In this document: positions 10,162-18,135 of the stretch, piece after piece
How the letters are laid out: each line of letters starts with the position of its first letter
How positions within the stretch are numbered: position 1 is the first letter of the stretch
Position numbers and translations under genes: made by a program
Notes under the pieces: model-generated
Database searches by the model: none
What the model was told of the DNA's origin: nothing
The model's input: the letters and a program-made list of their open reading frames with translations, nothing else
DNA from: Rufibacter roseolus
GTDB lineage: Bacteria > Bacteroidota > Bacteroidia > Cytophagales > Hymenobacteraceae
DNA: 64,000 bases
NCBI RefSeq assembly: GCF_017916365.1
Contig: NZ_JAFMSU010000001.1
Span: 1,488,001-1,552,000, forward strand
Direction of reading: 5' to 3'

Positions 10162-10228
10162 GAGGTTATCACCTCACTGAAGTTGAAAACTTCAGCCTAT
10201 GGTAGGTCCAAGTTTAAAACTTGAACCA
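10162..10228 (+). repeat. Three-hairpin repeat, copy 1
   Basis: Three consecutive hairpins in 67 bp: GAGGTTATCACCTC; CTGAAGTT-GAA-AACTTCAG; and GGTCCAAGT...ACTTGAACC. Four relatives are at 21791, 31601, 31989 and 56622. The second stem pairs through different bases from the other copies, which is compensatory change. Confidence 0.8.
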
Positions 10229-10270
10229 GAGACTTTGGAGAAAGAAATTGAAGAAAGAACTACAGGCAGA

Positions 10271-10304
10271 AAATTCCCCTCCTGAGAGGGGTAGGGTTAG
10301 GTTT
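10271..10304 (+). repeat. CCCCTCC/GAGGGG short repeat, copy 2
   Basis: AAATTCCCCTCCTGAGAGGG with a GTAGGGTTAGGTTT tail. It lies 43 nt after a three-hairpin repeat. The remainder of the 9910-10463 spacer holds no gene I can support. Confidence 0.65.
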
Positions 10305-10418
10305 GTTTCAAGAATTCAAAGGCGCTACTTGAATGCCGGAATGTGCAAGGCCATAATCGGCAACGTTTCAGGCCTGTTCTACCAAAATTGGCCCGGAAAC
10401 GGAAAAGCCGGAAATAGA

Positions 10419-10443
10419 AAAAGCCTGCACGAGGCAGGCTTTT
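10419..10443 (-). terminator. Terminator of the 10464-10973 gene
   Basis: Stem AAAGCCTGC / GCAGGCTTT with a 5-nt loop. On the minus-strand transcript it is followed by a U-run. It lies about 20 nt past the stop codon. Confidence 0.8.
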
Positions 10444-10463
10444 CAAGTAGGTTCGGGGAAGCA

Positions 10464-10973
10464 TTAGAATGTGTAGCGGACGGTCAGAGCTCCGTCGCCA
10501 TACAAGAAAAGTCCCGCTCTGTTGGTTTCGATAAATGGCTTAAAATCGACCCCAAGTGAAATCGGAATTTCCGTAATCTGATATTCCAAACCTACAATTC
10601 CGTCTATCCCCACCGTAGCGAGGTTTCTGTCATAGTTTTCTACATAGTGTTTGTTTGAGGACTTGAAGTAGTACCTTCCGCGGAAAGCGCCTACGTGTGC
10701 GCCGCCTCCGTAAAACCACTGCAGGCCCGGTACGGCAAACGCCGGGGCATGCAACTCAAACAAACCGGTTAACTGAAAACCCCTCCGGCCGAGGCCTGTT
10801 CCCAGGATTCCCTCAAACGCAACGGCGTCTCTGAAGAAATATTTCCCCGAGATGCCGGCCGAGTAACCGCCCACCCGCAGGCCTAAGCCCGCTTTCTGGG
10901 CCTGGGCGATTTGCAGGTTCGCAAAGGAGAGCATCAGTATTCCCAGCCCAAAAATAAGATGTTTGTTTCTCAT
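10464..10973 (-). CDS. Small outer-membrane beta-barrel-like protein
   Basis: A 169-residue hypothetical protein. Residues 1-25 (MRNKHLIFGLGILMLSFANL, ending near AQA) form a clear Sec signal peptide. The mature part alternates hydrophobic and polar residues with many Gly and aromatic residues (GLGLRVGGYSAGISGKYFF, QWFYGGGAHVGAF) and ends in VRYTF, an aromatic-terminated strand typical of outer-membrane barrels. No family can be named with confidence; OmpW- or PorT-like small barrels are alternatives. It is a single gene with its own terminator. Confidence 0.75.
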   Translation of the reverse strand: MRNKHLIFGLGILMLSFANLQIAQAQKAGLGLRVGGYSAGISGKYFFRDAVAFEGILGTGLGRRGFQLTGLFELHAPAFAVPGLQWFYGGGAHVGAFRGRYYFKSSNKHYVENYDRNLATVGIDGIVGLEYQITEIPISLGVDFKPFIETNRAGLFLYGDGALTVRYTF

Positions 10974-11112
10974 AGTAAAAAGAATCTTTGCAAAAGAGAG
11001 CAGAACGGTACTTGTCTCTCTAAAACTGCTGAGAACCCGCTATTATTTTACCTGTGCATAAAAACAGGCAAAGACACCTTATGGCTTTCTGGCTGAAAAC
11101 CCGGCTGGCAAG

Positions 11113-11898
11113 TTAGCCTTTTTTGTACGATTGCAGGTAAGCCTCGCGGGAGGTGCGTTGGCCTACCAGCCGGAAGAAGCTGATCTGGTGGTCGGTATCT
11201 TTTTTGAGCCCGCGCGCAAAAGGGTCTTTTTTCTGGCCGTGTTCCTCAAAATCGCGCACGTATTGTTCCCTGATCAGGTCGGCGGCGGGCAGCAGTTCGG
11301 CGTTCTTGATCTGCACCAAACCCGTCTTTTCCCACAGTTTGCGCCACCAGGCCACCGAGTGGACGTAGTACCAGTAGTTCTGGAAATCGGCGCGCAGGAA
11401 TTCGGGCACCTGGTCAATGGTCTCTATCTCCTCCTTGAAACAAACGTCCACTATGCCAATGTATCCGTCTGATTTCAGGAAACGGCAGATATAGGGCAGG
11501 TACTTGTCATCGGTCCCGAAGTAGGTGTACGAGTCAATGACCAGCACCACATCAAAGTATTCCTCGGGGAAAGGCAGGGAGCGGGCATCGGCCTGGAGCG
11601 GAAACACTTGGTCTTCCAGGTTTTCTTCCTGTACCCGTTTGTAGTTGGCCGTGGCCGTGATGGCTTCATCCACGGCCCAGACCTGCACCCCAAACTCTTT
11701 GGCCAGGAAAATGGAGCTGGCCGCCTTGCCGCAGCCCAGGTCCAGCACGCGCATGCCTTTCTGCAATGGAATGAGCGAGGTGATGCTTTCCAGGTTGAAG
11801 AGCACGTTCTCGCCCATGGAATGCTCGCGCACCCATGTGGGGTCATATTGGGTACTGCGGGGGAAATGGTGTTGTATCTGGTGTTGGGCGGCGTCCAT
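11113..11898 (-). CDS. Class I SAM-dependent methyltransferase
   Basis: A 261-residue methyltransferase of the UbiE/methyltransf_11 type. Motif I is MRVLDLGCGKAASSIFLAKE, followed by VWAVDEA (motif II acidic loop), LQADARSLPFPEEYFDVVLV and DGYIGIVDV. The substrate cannot be told. The frame can be extended to a TTG at 11979, but the first ATG (11898, MDAAQHQIQHHFP) gives a normal family-like start and is preferred. It stands alone between spacers on the minus strand. Confidence 0.85.
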   Translation of the reverse strand: MDAAQHQIQHHFPRSTQYDPTWVREHSMGENVLFNLESITSLIPLQKGMRVLDLGCGKAASSIFLAKEFGVQVWAVDEAITATANYKRVQEENLEDQVFPLQADARSLPFPEEYFDVVLVIDSYTYFGTDDKYLPYICRFLKSDGYIGIVDVCFKEEIETIDQVPEFLRADFQNYWYYVHSVAWWRKLWEKTGLVQIKNAELLPAADLIREQYVRDFEEHGQKKDPFARGLKKDTDHQISFFRLVGQRTSREAYLQSYKKG

Positions 11899-12029
11899 GG
11901 AACAGGGAATTGGTTCTGCAGACTTTACGCGCAGCCAAGTTCTAATGTTGAGTAATTGCTTTTCATGGGAACTTGACAAGCCATTTCAAAGTCTGTTCCC
12001 CTTCAAATTAATTACTTGAAGGCAAAAAG

Positions 12030-12062
12030 ATAAGTCCTTGGCTTATGGAGCCAAGGACTTAT
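12030..12062 (-). terminator. Terminator of the metalloprotease gene
   Basis: Perfect 14-bp stem ATAAGTCCTTGGCT (12030-12043) with AGCCAAGGACTTAT (12049-12062) and a 5-nt loop. On the minus strand it is followed by CTTTTTGCC. It is 33 nt past the stop of the 12095-15922 gene. Confidence 0.88.
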
Positions 12063-12094
12063 AGATGTTCATGAATCAGAAGGAGTAACCAAAC

Positions 12095-15000
12095 CTACCT
12101 CTTCATGACCCTTAGGGTTTGCACCCCTTGTTTAGACTCCAGGCGTACAAAATACAAACCTGCTGCCGTCTGCTTATCTACCCATTTAACCTGCATGATT
12201 GATTTAGCCTTTGCTTTACCTGTGGTGAGCGTTTTAACCAAGGTGCCGTTGGCACTATAGATCTTTACACTATATTCTTCATCCTGGGCAAAAGCAAATT
12301 CAATCGTAGCGTCATCAGTGAATGGGTTAGGATATACCCGTAAAGTATTGCCGGATCCACTTTGTAATCCCGCTTCACTTACTGCCGAGTTGATAGCGGA
12401 AACCGTAGGAGTAGTGGGGGTGTTAATGGTGATGGTGTAATCTTCGGCCTCGCCATAAGAGATAGAACTACAGGCATCGGTGCTGGCCAGGATGGCGTTG
12501 TAGCGGCTTCTAACCCGCATTTGCCTTGGACCTGCTACGGCGGTGGTTGGAATGGTGATGGTGGCCGTTAAAAGGCTTGTTGTTGCGGAAGAGGATTTGT
12601 ACACAAACTCGCCCGCATCATTGAAATCCCTGTCGCCATTGTAATCTATCCAGACGCCTAGTCCCTGCGGATAAGCCGCCCCTGACTGTACTTTAAGCGT
12701 GTAGGCTTGCCCCGGCGTAACGGCGGTAGTATAAGTTCCTGAAGCAGGGTAGATGGTGTATCCTGTTGCAGTTCCGCCGCCGCAGCCTGAGTTGTCGTTC
12801 ACTAGGGTGTTAAAGCTGAAGTTGTTGATGAAATCCCCGTCTGAGCAGCCCATGGTATAAGTAGGGGCACAGCTGGTAATTGTAACCGAAACAACGGCTG
12901 AAGTGGTCACCTTGCCCAGGTTATCAGTTGCTTTGGCTGTAAGGGAATAGGTGCCCATGGCTACTCCAGACCAACTGTAGGAATAAGGGGCGGTAAGGTC
13001 TTCGCGCAGTTTGGTGGTTCCAACATAGAATTCCACCTTTGACACTGTTCCATCTGGATCTGTGGCGTTAGCCGTGATGTTGATGGTGGCTTGTGCAGAG
13101 AAGGTAGCTCCGGCGGTAGGTGAGGTGATTGATACAATAGGGCCCGCATTTCCGGCAACGGTAATAGATCTGGCAGAAGAAGTAGTAGCCTTCCCTTGAT
13201 TGTCTATTGCTTTGGCGGTGATGGAGTAGGTGCCAGCCGCAGCCCCGGTCCAGCTGTAGGAGTAGGGGGCAATCAAATCCTCGCCCACCTTGGTAGATCC
13301 AGCATAGAACTCCACTTTGGCTACCGTGCCGTCAGGGTCTGCGGCGTTGGCGGAGATGGTAACAGTTGCCGGAATGGTGAAAATGGCTCCGGCAGCTGGC
13401 GCAGTCAAACTGACAGTAGGAGCGGCATTGTCTGTAACTATTATAGATACGGCAGCTGAAGTAGCAGTTGCTCCTATGTTATCAATGGCCTTGGCGGTGA
13501 GGGAATAGGTGCCAACAGTTGCTCCCGTCCAGGTGTAGGAGTACGGTGCTGTCAAATCCTCGCCCAGCTTGGTTGTCCCGCGATAGAACTCCACTTTGGC
13601 TATGGTCCCATCAGTGTCTGCGGCGTTGGCATTAATGGTGATGGTAGCAGGAACGGAGAAAGTTGATCCCGCTATGGGAGAAGTCAGGCTTACGGTAGGA
13701 GGAGTTGTGGTCTTCACCGTGATTGATTTGGAAGATGAAGTAGTAAACTTGCCTTGATTATCTGTCACCCTGGCGGTGAGGGAGTAGGTGCCAGCGGCAG
13801 CTCCGGCCCAGCTGTAGGAGTAGGGGGCCGTGAGGTCTTCACCCAGTTTAATAGTTCCTGCAAAGAATTCCACCTTGGCTACCGTACCATCTGGGTCTGC
13901 AGCGTTGGCGGTGATATTGATTGCGGCCGGGTTAATGAAAACAGCTCCTGCTGCCGGTGCGGTAAGGCTTACGGTAGGAGAGGTATTAAAGCTTATTGAA
14001 ATGGTGTAATCCTCAGCCTCACCATAAGCAAATGAACTACAGGCTTCGGTGCTGGTGAGGGTGGCATTGTACCGGCTTCTTACCCGCATCCGGGTTGTAC
14101 CTGGGGTTGCCGTAGTGGGGATGGTGACGTTAGTGGTTAAAAGACTGGTAGTGGCTGAGGGTGAGCCGTATATAAACTCGCCCGCATCATCAAAGTCCTT
14201 GTCTTGGTTATAATCAATCCAGACGCCAAACCCCTGAGGGTAAGATGTTCCAGACTGTAGTTTAAGGCTATAAGCTACGCCTTTGTTTACAGCGGTGGTA
14301 AAAGTGCCGCTAGGGGCGTAGTTAGTGTATCCGGTTGCGGTTCCGCTGCCACAGCCAGAGTTGTTGTTTACCAAGGTATTGAAGCTAAAGTTGTTTATGA
14401 AATCCAGACTAGAACAACTTGTGGCATATAGAGGAATGCAGTAGCTGGAGGAGGCGATGGAGTAGGAACCCAGAGAGCCATAGTCAGAGTTGGCGCCCAA
14501 TGATCCGGTGCCTCCATCAATGGATAGGTAATAGGTTCCGGCTGCTAAGGTCGTACTCAGGGATGCTGCAAGGGTAGAAGGATCGGCAGTTGCTACTACT
14601 GTGCCGGCAGAGTTACGGAGCGTAAGTGAGATGTCCAGGTTAGGGTGGCTGGGATCAGGACTCACGGTAAGGGCTGTCAATCCACCAGGAGAAGTAAAGG
14701 AAAAGACATCCACATCGGTGCGGGTGGAAATGACTCCTTTGTTATTATCCGCAAAAACATCTCCGTTGGTTCCTACAACCAACGGGGTAGCTGTTGTAGA
14801 GGTGTTGCCATGGTCATCTAGGCGGTAGCCAAAACCATTTAGGGTAGATATTTTAGATAAGTCATCTTCTGTGTTGTTGGCATAGGGGTATTCGCCTTTG
14901 CTCCACTGCACTACTGGTACATAGTACCCTGCCCCCATCACGGGCGCCCAGGAGCCTTGTCCCTCAAAATAACCTTCAACCGGGTTGGTTCGGCCATCAT

Positions 15001-15922
15001 GTGATAACTGAAGCGTATGTCCGGCTTCATGGGTACCTGCCTCTCCGGCCCCCTTTATGCTAGTATTCCACACAAAGCAAGGTGTTTCACCGTAGGAGGT
15101 GCCTGCCCAGGTAAACGAACCAACGTAAGCCGCGCCTCCCGCATTAGGGTAAAAATAGTTTGTAGGGGTGAAGATCACCCGCATGCGGCGATTAGCGGGA
15201 ACGCTATTGAAAACGGCTTCACTAGTGGTCACATTGAGGGCGAAGGGACGGAAATCTTCACTGATCAGTTTCCATGCCTCAGTTATTTCAGCTTCGCTCA
15301 GGGTAGAAGGCGCTGCCACAATGGGGTTGCCGCTGTTGAAGTTTGAGTTCCATAGGGTGTTGGAAACGGTTTGGCCATCAAAGTCAAGGTACAGCACTGC
15401 TCCGGCTCCAGGCAGACTTTGAAGGATGGGAACGGCGGTTGCAACCGTGGGTGCTTGGGCTGGTTCAACCCGCCCCTTTTCCTTTCTTTTCTCATCTTTG
15501 GGTATGCCCACACAGAGCACCTTGTCTATGTCTTCTTCTGTCAGGTAAACTGATCCATCTGGAGTGGAAGAATAACGGAAAAGCCTTTTTTCCTCCCTCA
15601 TGATGATGGAACCAGAAACGTTGCGACCGCTCACGGCCAGGTTGAAACTACTGTATCTTGAGTCAGAGACTTCTCCGTAAAATAAGGAGGCAACCCCTTC
15701 CAACTTACTTGATTTCAATTTAAGTGTTAGAGGTTTGCCCCCTGGAAGTAGGTGGCTAACCTGGGCGCCAGGTGTCCCTGAGGTATTGGCTTGTTGCGCC
15801 TTTGTCTTATAAGTTGCAGCTATATCTTTTAATTTTCCGATATAGATGGGCGCCTGAGCGAAGGCAGAACTTGTGACCCATGTAAATAGCAAAGTTGATA
15901 GAAATAGATAGAATTTTTTCAT
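12095..15922 (-). CDS. Secreted zinc metalloprotease with PPC, GEVED, Ig-like repeats and T9SS tail
   Basis: A 1275-residue secreted protein. Signal peptide at residues 1-22. The catalytic domain carries HEAGHTLQLSHD with His298, His302 and His308, a metzincin-type zinc site with Glu299 as catalytic base. A pre-peptidase C-terminal-like domain follows (about 370-470, DVDVFSFTSPGG), then a first GEVED domain (about 494-640). Four Ig-like repeats of about 94 residues (about 646-1020, each with YSYSW/YSYTW and GTYSLTA) come next. A second GEVED domain (about 1020-1170) precedes a C-terminal type IX sorting domain (LRVYPNPF through GLYFVRLESKQGVQTLRVMKR region, about 1190-1275). Export should be through the Sec and type IX systems to the surface or medium. 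Substrate unknown. The Ig repeats are close copies at DNA level. Confidence 0.9.
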   Translation of the reverse strand: MKKFYLFLSTLLFTWVTSSAFAQAPIYIGKLKDIAATYKTKAQQANTSGTPGAQVSHLLPGGKPLTLKLKSSKLEGVASLFYGEVSDSRYSSFNLAVSGRNVSGSIIMREEKRLFRYSSTPDGSVYLTEEDIDKVLCVGIPKDEKRKEKGRVEPAQAPTVATAVPILQSLPGAGAVLYLDFDGQTVSNTLWNSNFNSGNPIVAAPSTLSEAEITEAWKLISEDFRPFALNVTTSEAVFNSVPANRRMRVIFTPTNYFYPNAGGAAYVGSFTWAGTSYGETPCFVWNTSIKGAGEAGTHEAGHTLQLSHDGRTNPVEGYFEGQGSWAPVMGAGYYVPVVQWSKGEYPYANNTEDDLSKISTLNGFGYRLDDHGNTSTTATPLVVGTNGDVFADNNKGVISTRTDVDVFSFTSPGGLTALTVSPDPSHPNLDISLTLRNSAGTVVATADPSTLAASLSTTLAAGTYYLSIDGGTGSLGANSDYGSLGSYSIASSSYCIPLYATSCSSLDFINNFSFNTLVNNNSGCGSGTATGYTNYAPSGTFTTAVNKGVAYSLKLQSGTSYPQGFGVWIDYNQDKDFDDAGEFIYGSPSATTSLLTTNVTIPTTATPGTTRMRVRSRYNATLTSTEACSSFAYGEAEDYTISISFNTSPTVSLTAPAAGAVFINPAAINITANAADPDGTVAKVEFFAGTIKLGEDLTAPYSYSWAGAAAGTYSLTARVTDNQGKFTTSSSKSITVKTTTPPTVSLTSPIAGSTFSVPATITINANAADTDGTIAKVEFYRGTTKLGEDLTAPYSYTWTGATVGTYSLTAKAIDNIGATATSAAVSIIVTDNAAPTVSLTAPAAGAIFTIPATVTISANAADPDGTVAKVEFYAGSTKVGEDLIAPYSYSWTGAAAGTYSITAKAIDNQGKATTSSARSITVAGNAGPIVSITSPTAGATFSAQATINITANATDPDGTVSKVEFYVGTTKLREDLTAPYSYSWSGVAMGTYSLTAKATDNLGKVTTSAVVSVTITSCAPTYTMGCSDGDFINNFSFNTLVNDNSGCGGGTATGYTIYPASGTYTTAVTPGQAYTLKVQSGAAYPQGLGVWIDYNGDRDFNDAGEFVYKSSSATTSLLTATITIPTTAVAGPRQMRVRSRYNAILASTDACSSISYGEAEDYTITINTPTTPTVSAINSAVSEAGLQSGSGNTLRVYPNPFTDDATIEFAFAQDEEYSVKIYSANGTLVKTLTTGKAKAKSIMQVKWVDKQTAAGLYFVRLESKQGVQTLRVMKR

Positions 15923-16216
15923 AAATATTTAGTTTAATTAAAAAGGGGATTGTTTATTATTTTAGGTAATTCTATTCAGTGCTAAATAAATGAGTATGTG
16001 GTGAGATGTTTTATGATTGTATGTTAACTATTGCTGTTTTTGTTTTGAGGTAAAGGTTATAATGGTGTAGTAAATTGAGTCTATGTGAATAGACTTATGT
16101 TGATGTTTTTTTGTAAGAGTTGCTTTATTAAATAAGGTAATAGTGAGATTTGTAATTAGGAATGTAGTTCTAATTGAGTGTGTTGATTTTGTTTGTTGAA
16201 TTGTAAGGATCTTATT
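15923..16216. other. AT-rich spacer
   Basis: A 294-nt spacer, strongly AT-rich compared with the rest of the window, between the divergent metalloprotease and small lipoprotein genes. No ORF, hairpin or consensus TAnnTTTG promoter stood out. Confidence 0.6.
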
Positions 16217-16672
16217 ATGAAAAGGTATAAGACTGTATTGTATTCTTTGATTGGCTATTATGTGCTCATTTCTTTAAGCTGTACTGCCTCTGATAGTGCA
16301 AGTGTTTCCAAAGCGAATGAGCCAAAAACCGCCTCCCTTATGGGTACTTGGGTGGTGATAGAACAAGCAAATACCCCGCTGTCTATCTTGCCTCTCTGTA
16401 AGTCTATTAAACAAGGGGCTATTTTTAAGTTTTCTCAAGACAAACTTGAGGTATATGTTTCTGGTTCAGGAAATCCCTGTGATGTTTTCCCATTCAGAGT
16501 TAGTGGTAATACCATCAGTTACTTTAAAAATGATATGGTTTGGGTGTGTACCTATCAGTTAAGTTCAGATAGTTTAAAGTTGATTTCTAATAATTTTATA
16601 ACTCCTGATAATCCAAAAGAAAAATCATCAGATGCTCTGTCTGAAATTGCGGTGGTTCTTAAAAGAAAATGA
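16217..16672 (+). CDS. Small putative lipoprotein in AT-rich patch
   Basis: A 151-residue protein I do not recognise with certainty. From the ATG at 16217 it starts MKRYKTVLYSLIGYYVLISL, then SCTASDS, a signal sequence with a possible lipidated Cys. The body (MGTWVVIEQ, IFKFSQDKLEVYVSG, WVCTYQLSSDSLKLISN) resembles the lipocalin-like small lipoproteins of Bacteroidota. An ATG-less extension to 16193 is possible but breaks the signal peptide. Codon use is markedly AT-rich (many TTA, AAA, AAT codons), unlike its neighbours, which suggests acquisition from elsewhere. No operon partners. Confidence 0.7.
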   Translation: MKRYKTVLYSLIGYYVLISLSCTASDSASVSKANEPKTASLMGTWVVIEQANTPLSILPLCKSIKQGAIFKFSQDKLEVYVSGSGNPCDVFPFRVSGNTISYFKNDMVWVCTYQLSSDSLKLISNNFITPDNPKEKSSDALSEIAVVLKRK

Positions 16673-17463
16673 AAATCGACTTTGGTTAGGTGATGCTTTG
16701 ATTGTTTGTGTTTGTCCTGAAGGTTTGTAGTTTAATTGTTTTTAAAAGGTAAGTTAGGTGTTGATAAAATTTATTAATTAAGTGGATTTTTGGATGAATA
16801 ATGTTGTAAGATGAAAATAAGAATTGTTGTATTGTTTTTGTAAACAGCGGCGCTAATGAAGGTTTTCATTCTTGTAAATAGTGTTGCTAATAGTGAATAA
16901 AATTGTTGTAAGCGGCTTTGTTAATATCAAATAAAATATGTATCTGTGTTGAAGTGTTTTAATACTTGTTCCGTAAAAGGCAAAAGGATTCAAGGGTTAC
17001 TTAGATGTAGTAACCTTTCTGGATGCTCTAGCAAAATTATAAATGTTATTGATAATGGGTCAAATTTATCTTGATAAAGTATAATATACAATACTTACTT
17101 CTTTGTATATTGTAGGTTATCACTTACCTAACTCTAGCAAAGGAACTTTACAAATGATCCTAAGATTGATTTTCTGACAGTTCAGTTCCCAAGAAGATTT
17201 AAGAAGAGGGAGAAATGCTTGTCCCAATATCTTGGAGTTAAAGGCTGTTTAAACAGGGTTTCTAGCAGTTTTTGTAAACGGCTTTCCACGATTTATGACA
17301 GGGGCTTTGATTCTCTGGATTTAGGGGAGTAGAGAAGATATCTAAGTTTTGCTCTGTGAATGTCTATTCTTTATTCCCTCAGTTTTGTGCCTGTATTCTG
17401 GAAAACAGACGCAAAACGCTTCCGCTAAAGGAGCAAACAACCATTAATAATCAGCAATCAGTT
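16673..17463. other. 791-nt AT-rich gene-free stretch
   Basis: No supportable ORF. It contains the 34-nt periodic units, a small hairpin (GGTTACT / AGTAACC, 16995-17015) and, at its right end, a copy of the GTTTTC/GAAAAC box (about 17387-17418). Composition returns to normal from about 17.4 kb. Confidence 0.6.
16804..16939. repeat. Four imperfect 34-nt tandem units
   Basis: TTGTAA occurs at 16804, 16838, 16872 and 16906, exactly 34 nt apart. Units 2-4 also share a GNNNTGCTAAT-like stretch and a trailing AATAAAAT-like stretch. Divergence is high, so this may be an old array. Confidence 0.45.
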
Positions 17464-18126
17464 TCAGGCGTACCGCTGCATCTGCTCAGAAGGGTGGACC
17501 AGCACCCCGCCGCCGTCTTGTTTAGCGGCCTCCAGCATGGCTTTGGCTACAGTCTGGGCGTGGATAGCTTTGTACTTGCGCAGCGGGCCATTGAACAGGA
17601 AACCCGCTCCCTTCATGAAAACTTCGGCGGCTTTCTCGCCCAGCCTTAATTCCTGCCGCTCGCCTAAGAGCAATGAGGGTTGAAAGATGTGCACGGCAGT
17701 AAAAGGCAGCTTTTTCACATCCTCTTCCATCTCACCTTTCACCCGGTTGTAGAAGATACGGGAATGGGCATCTGCACCCAGCGCGGAGACTACCAGAAAT
17801 TGGGTGGCGAAGTGGGAGGAGGTGATTTTGGCCAGGTTCACCACGTAGGTGTAGTCTACCTGCCGGAACTTCTCTTTTGAGCCTGCTTTTTTAATAGTAG
17901 TGCCTAAACAGCAATATACGTCATCGGCGATGAGGCTGTGACGGTGCTTCTCCAGATTGTCAAAATCCACGATGATCTGCTGCAGTTTGGGGTGCTCTAC
18001 GTCCAGTTTCTTGCGGCCCACGGAGATTACCTTGTTGTAACGTGGGCTTTGCAGCAGCAGTTTGAGGCAGTGACTGCCTACCAGGCCGCTGGCACCAGCA
18101 ATAAGAGCAGCTTTGGCAGATACCAT
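17464..18126 (-). CDS. NAD(P)-binding oxidoreductase, extended-SDR-like
   Basis: A 220-residue Rossmann-fold protein of the atypical/extended SDR group (HTATIP2/NAD(P)H-binding type). Visible are the nucleotide-binding GASGLVGSHCLKLLL at residues 9-23, VISVGRKKL, LVVSALGADAHS and YNRVKGEMEED with a YxxxK pair. Substrate unknown. It lies 9 nt after the DUF5916 gene and probably shares its transcript. Confidence 0.82.
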   Translation of the reverse strand: MVSAKAALIAGASGLVGSHCLKLLLQSPRYNKVISVGRKKLDVEHPKLQQIIVDFDNLEKHRHSLIADDVYCCLGTTIKKAGSKEKFRQVDYTYVVNLAKITSSHFATQFLVVSALGADAHSRIFYNRVKGEMEEDVKKLPFTAVHIFQPSLLLGERQELRLGEKAAEVFMKGAGFLFNGPLRKYKAIHAQTVAKAMLEAAKQDGGGVLVHPSEQMQRYA

Positions 18127-18135
18127 ATCTCCGGG

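Noticed and set aside
16804-16939. 34-nt periodic TTGTAA units as a CRISPR or iteron origin
   Set aside because: Units are too divergent, there are no spacers, and no replication initiator gene is nearby.
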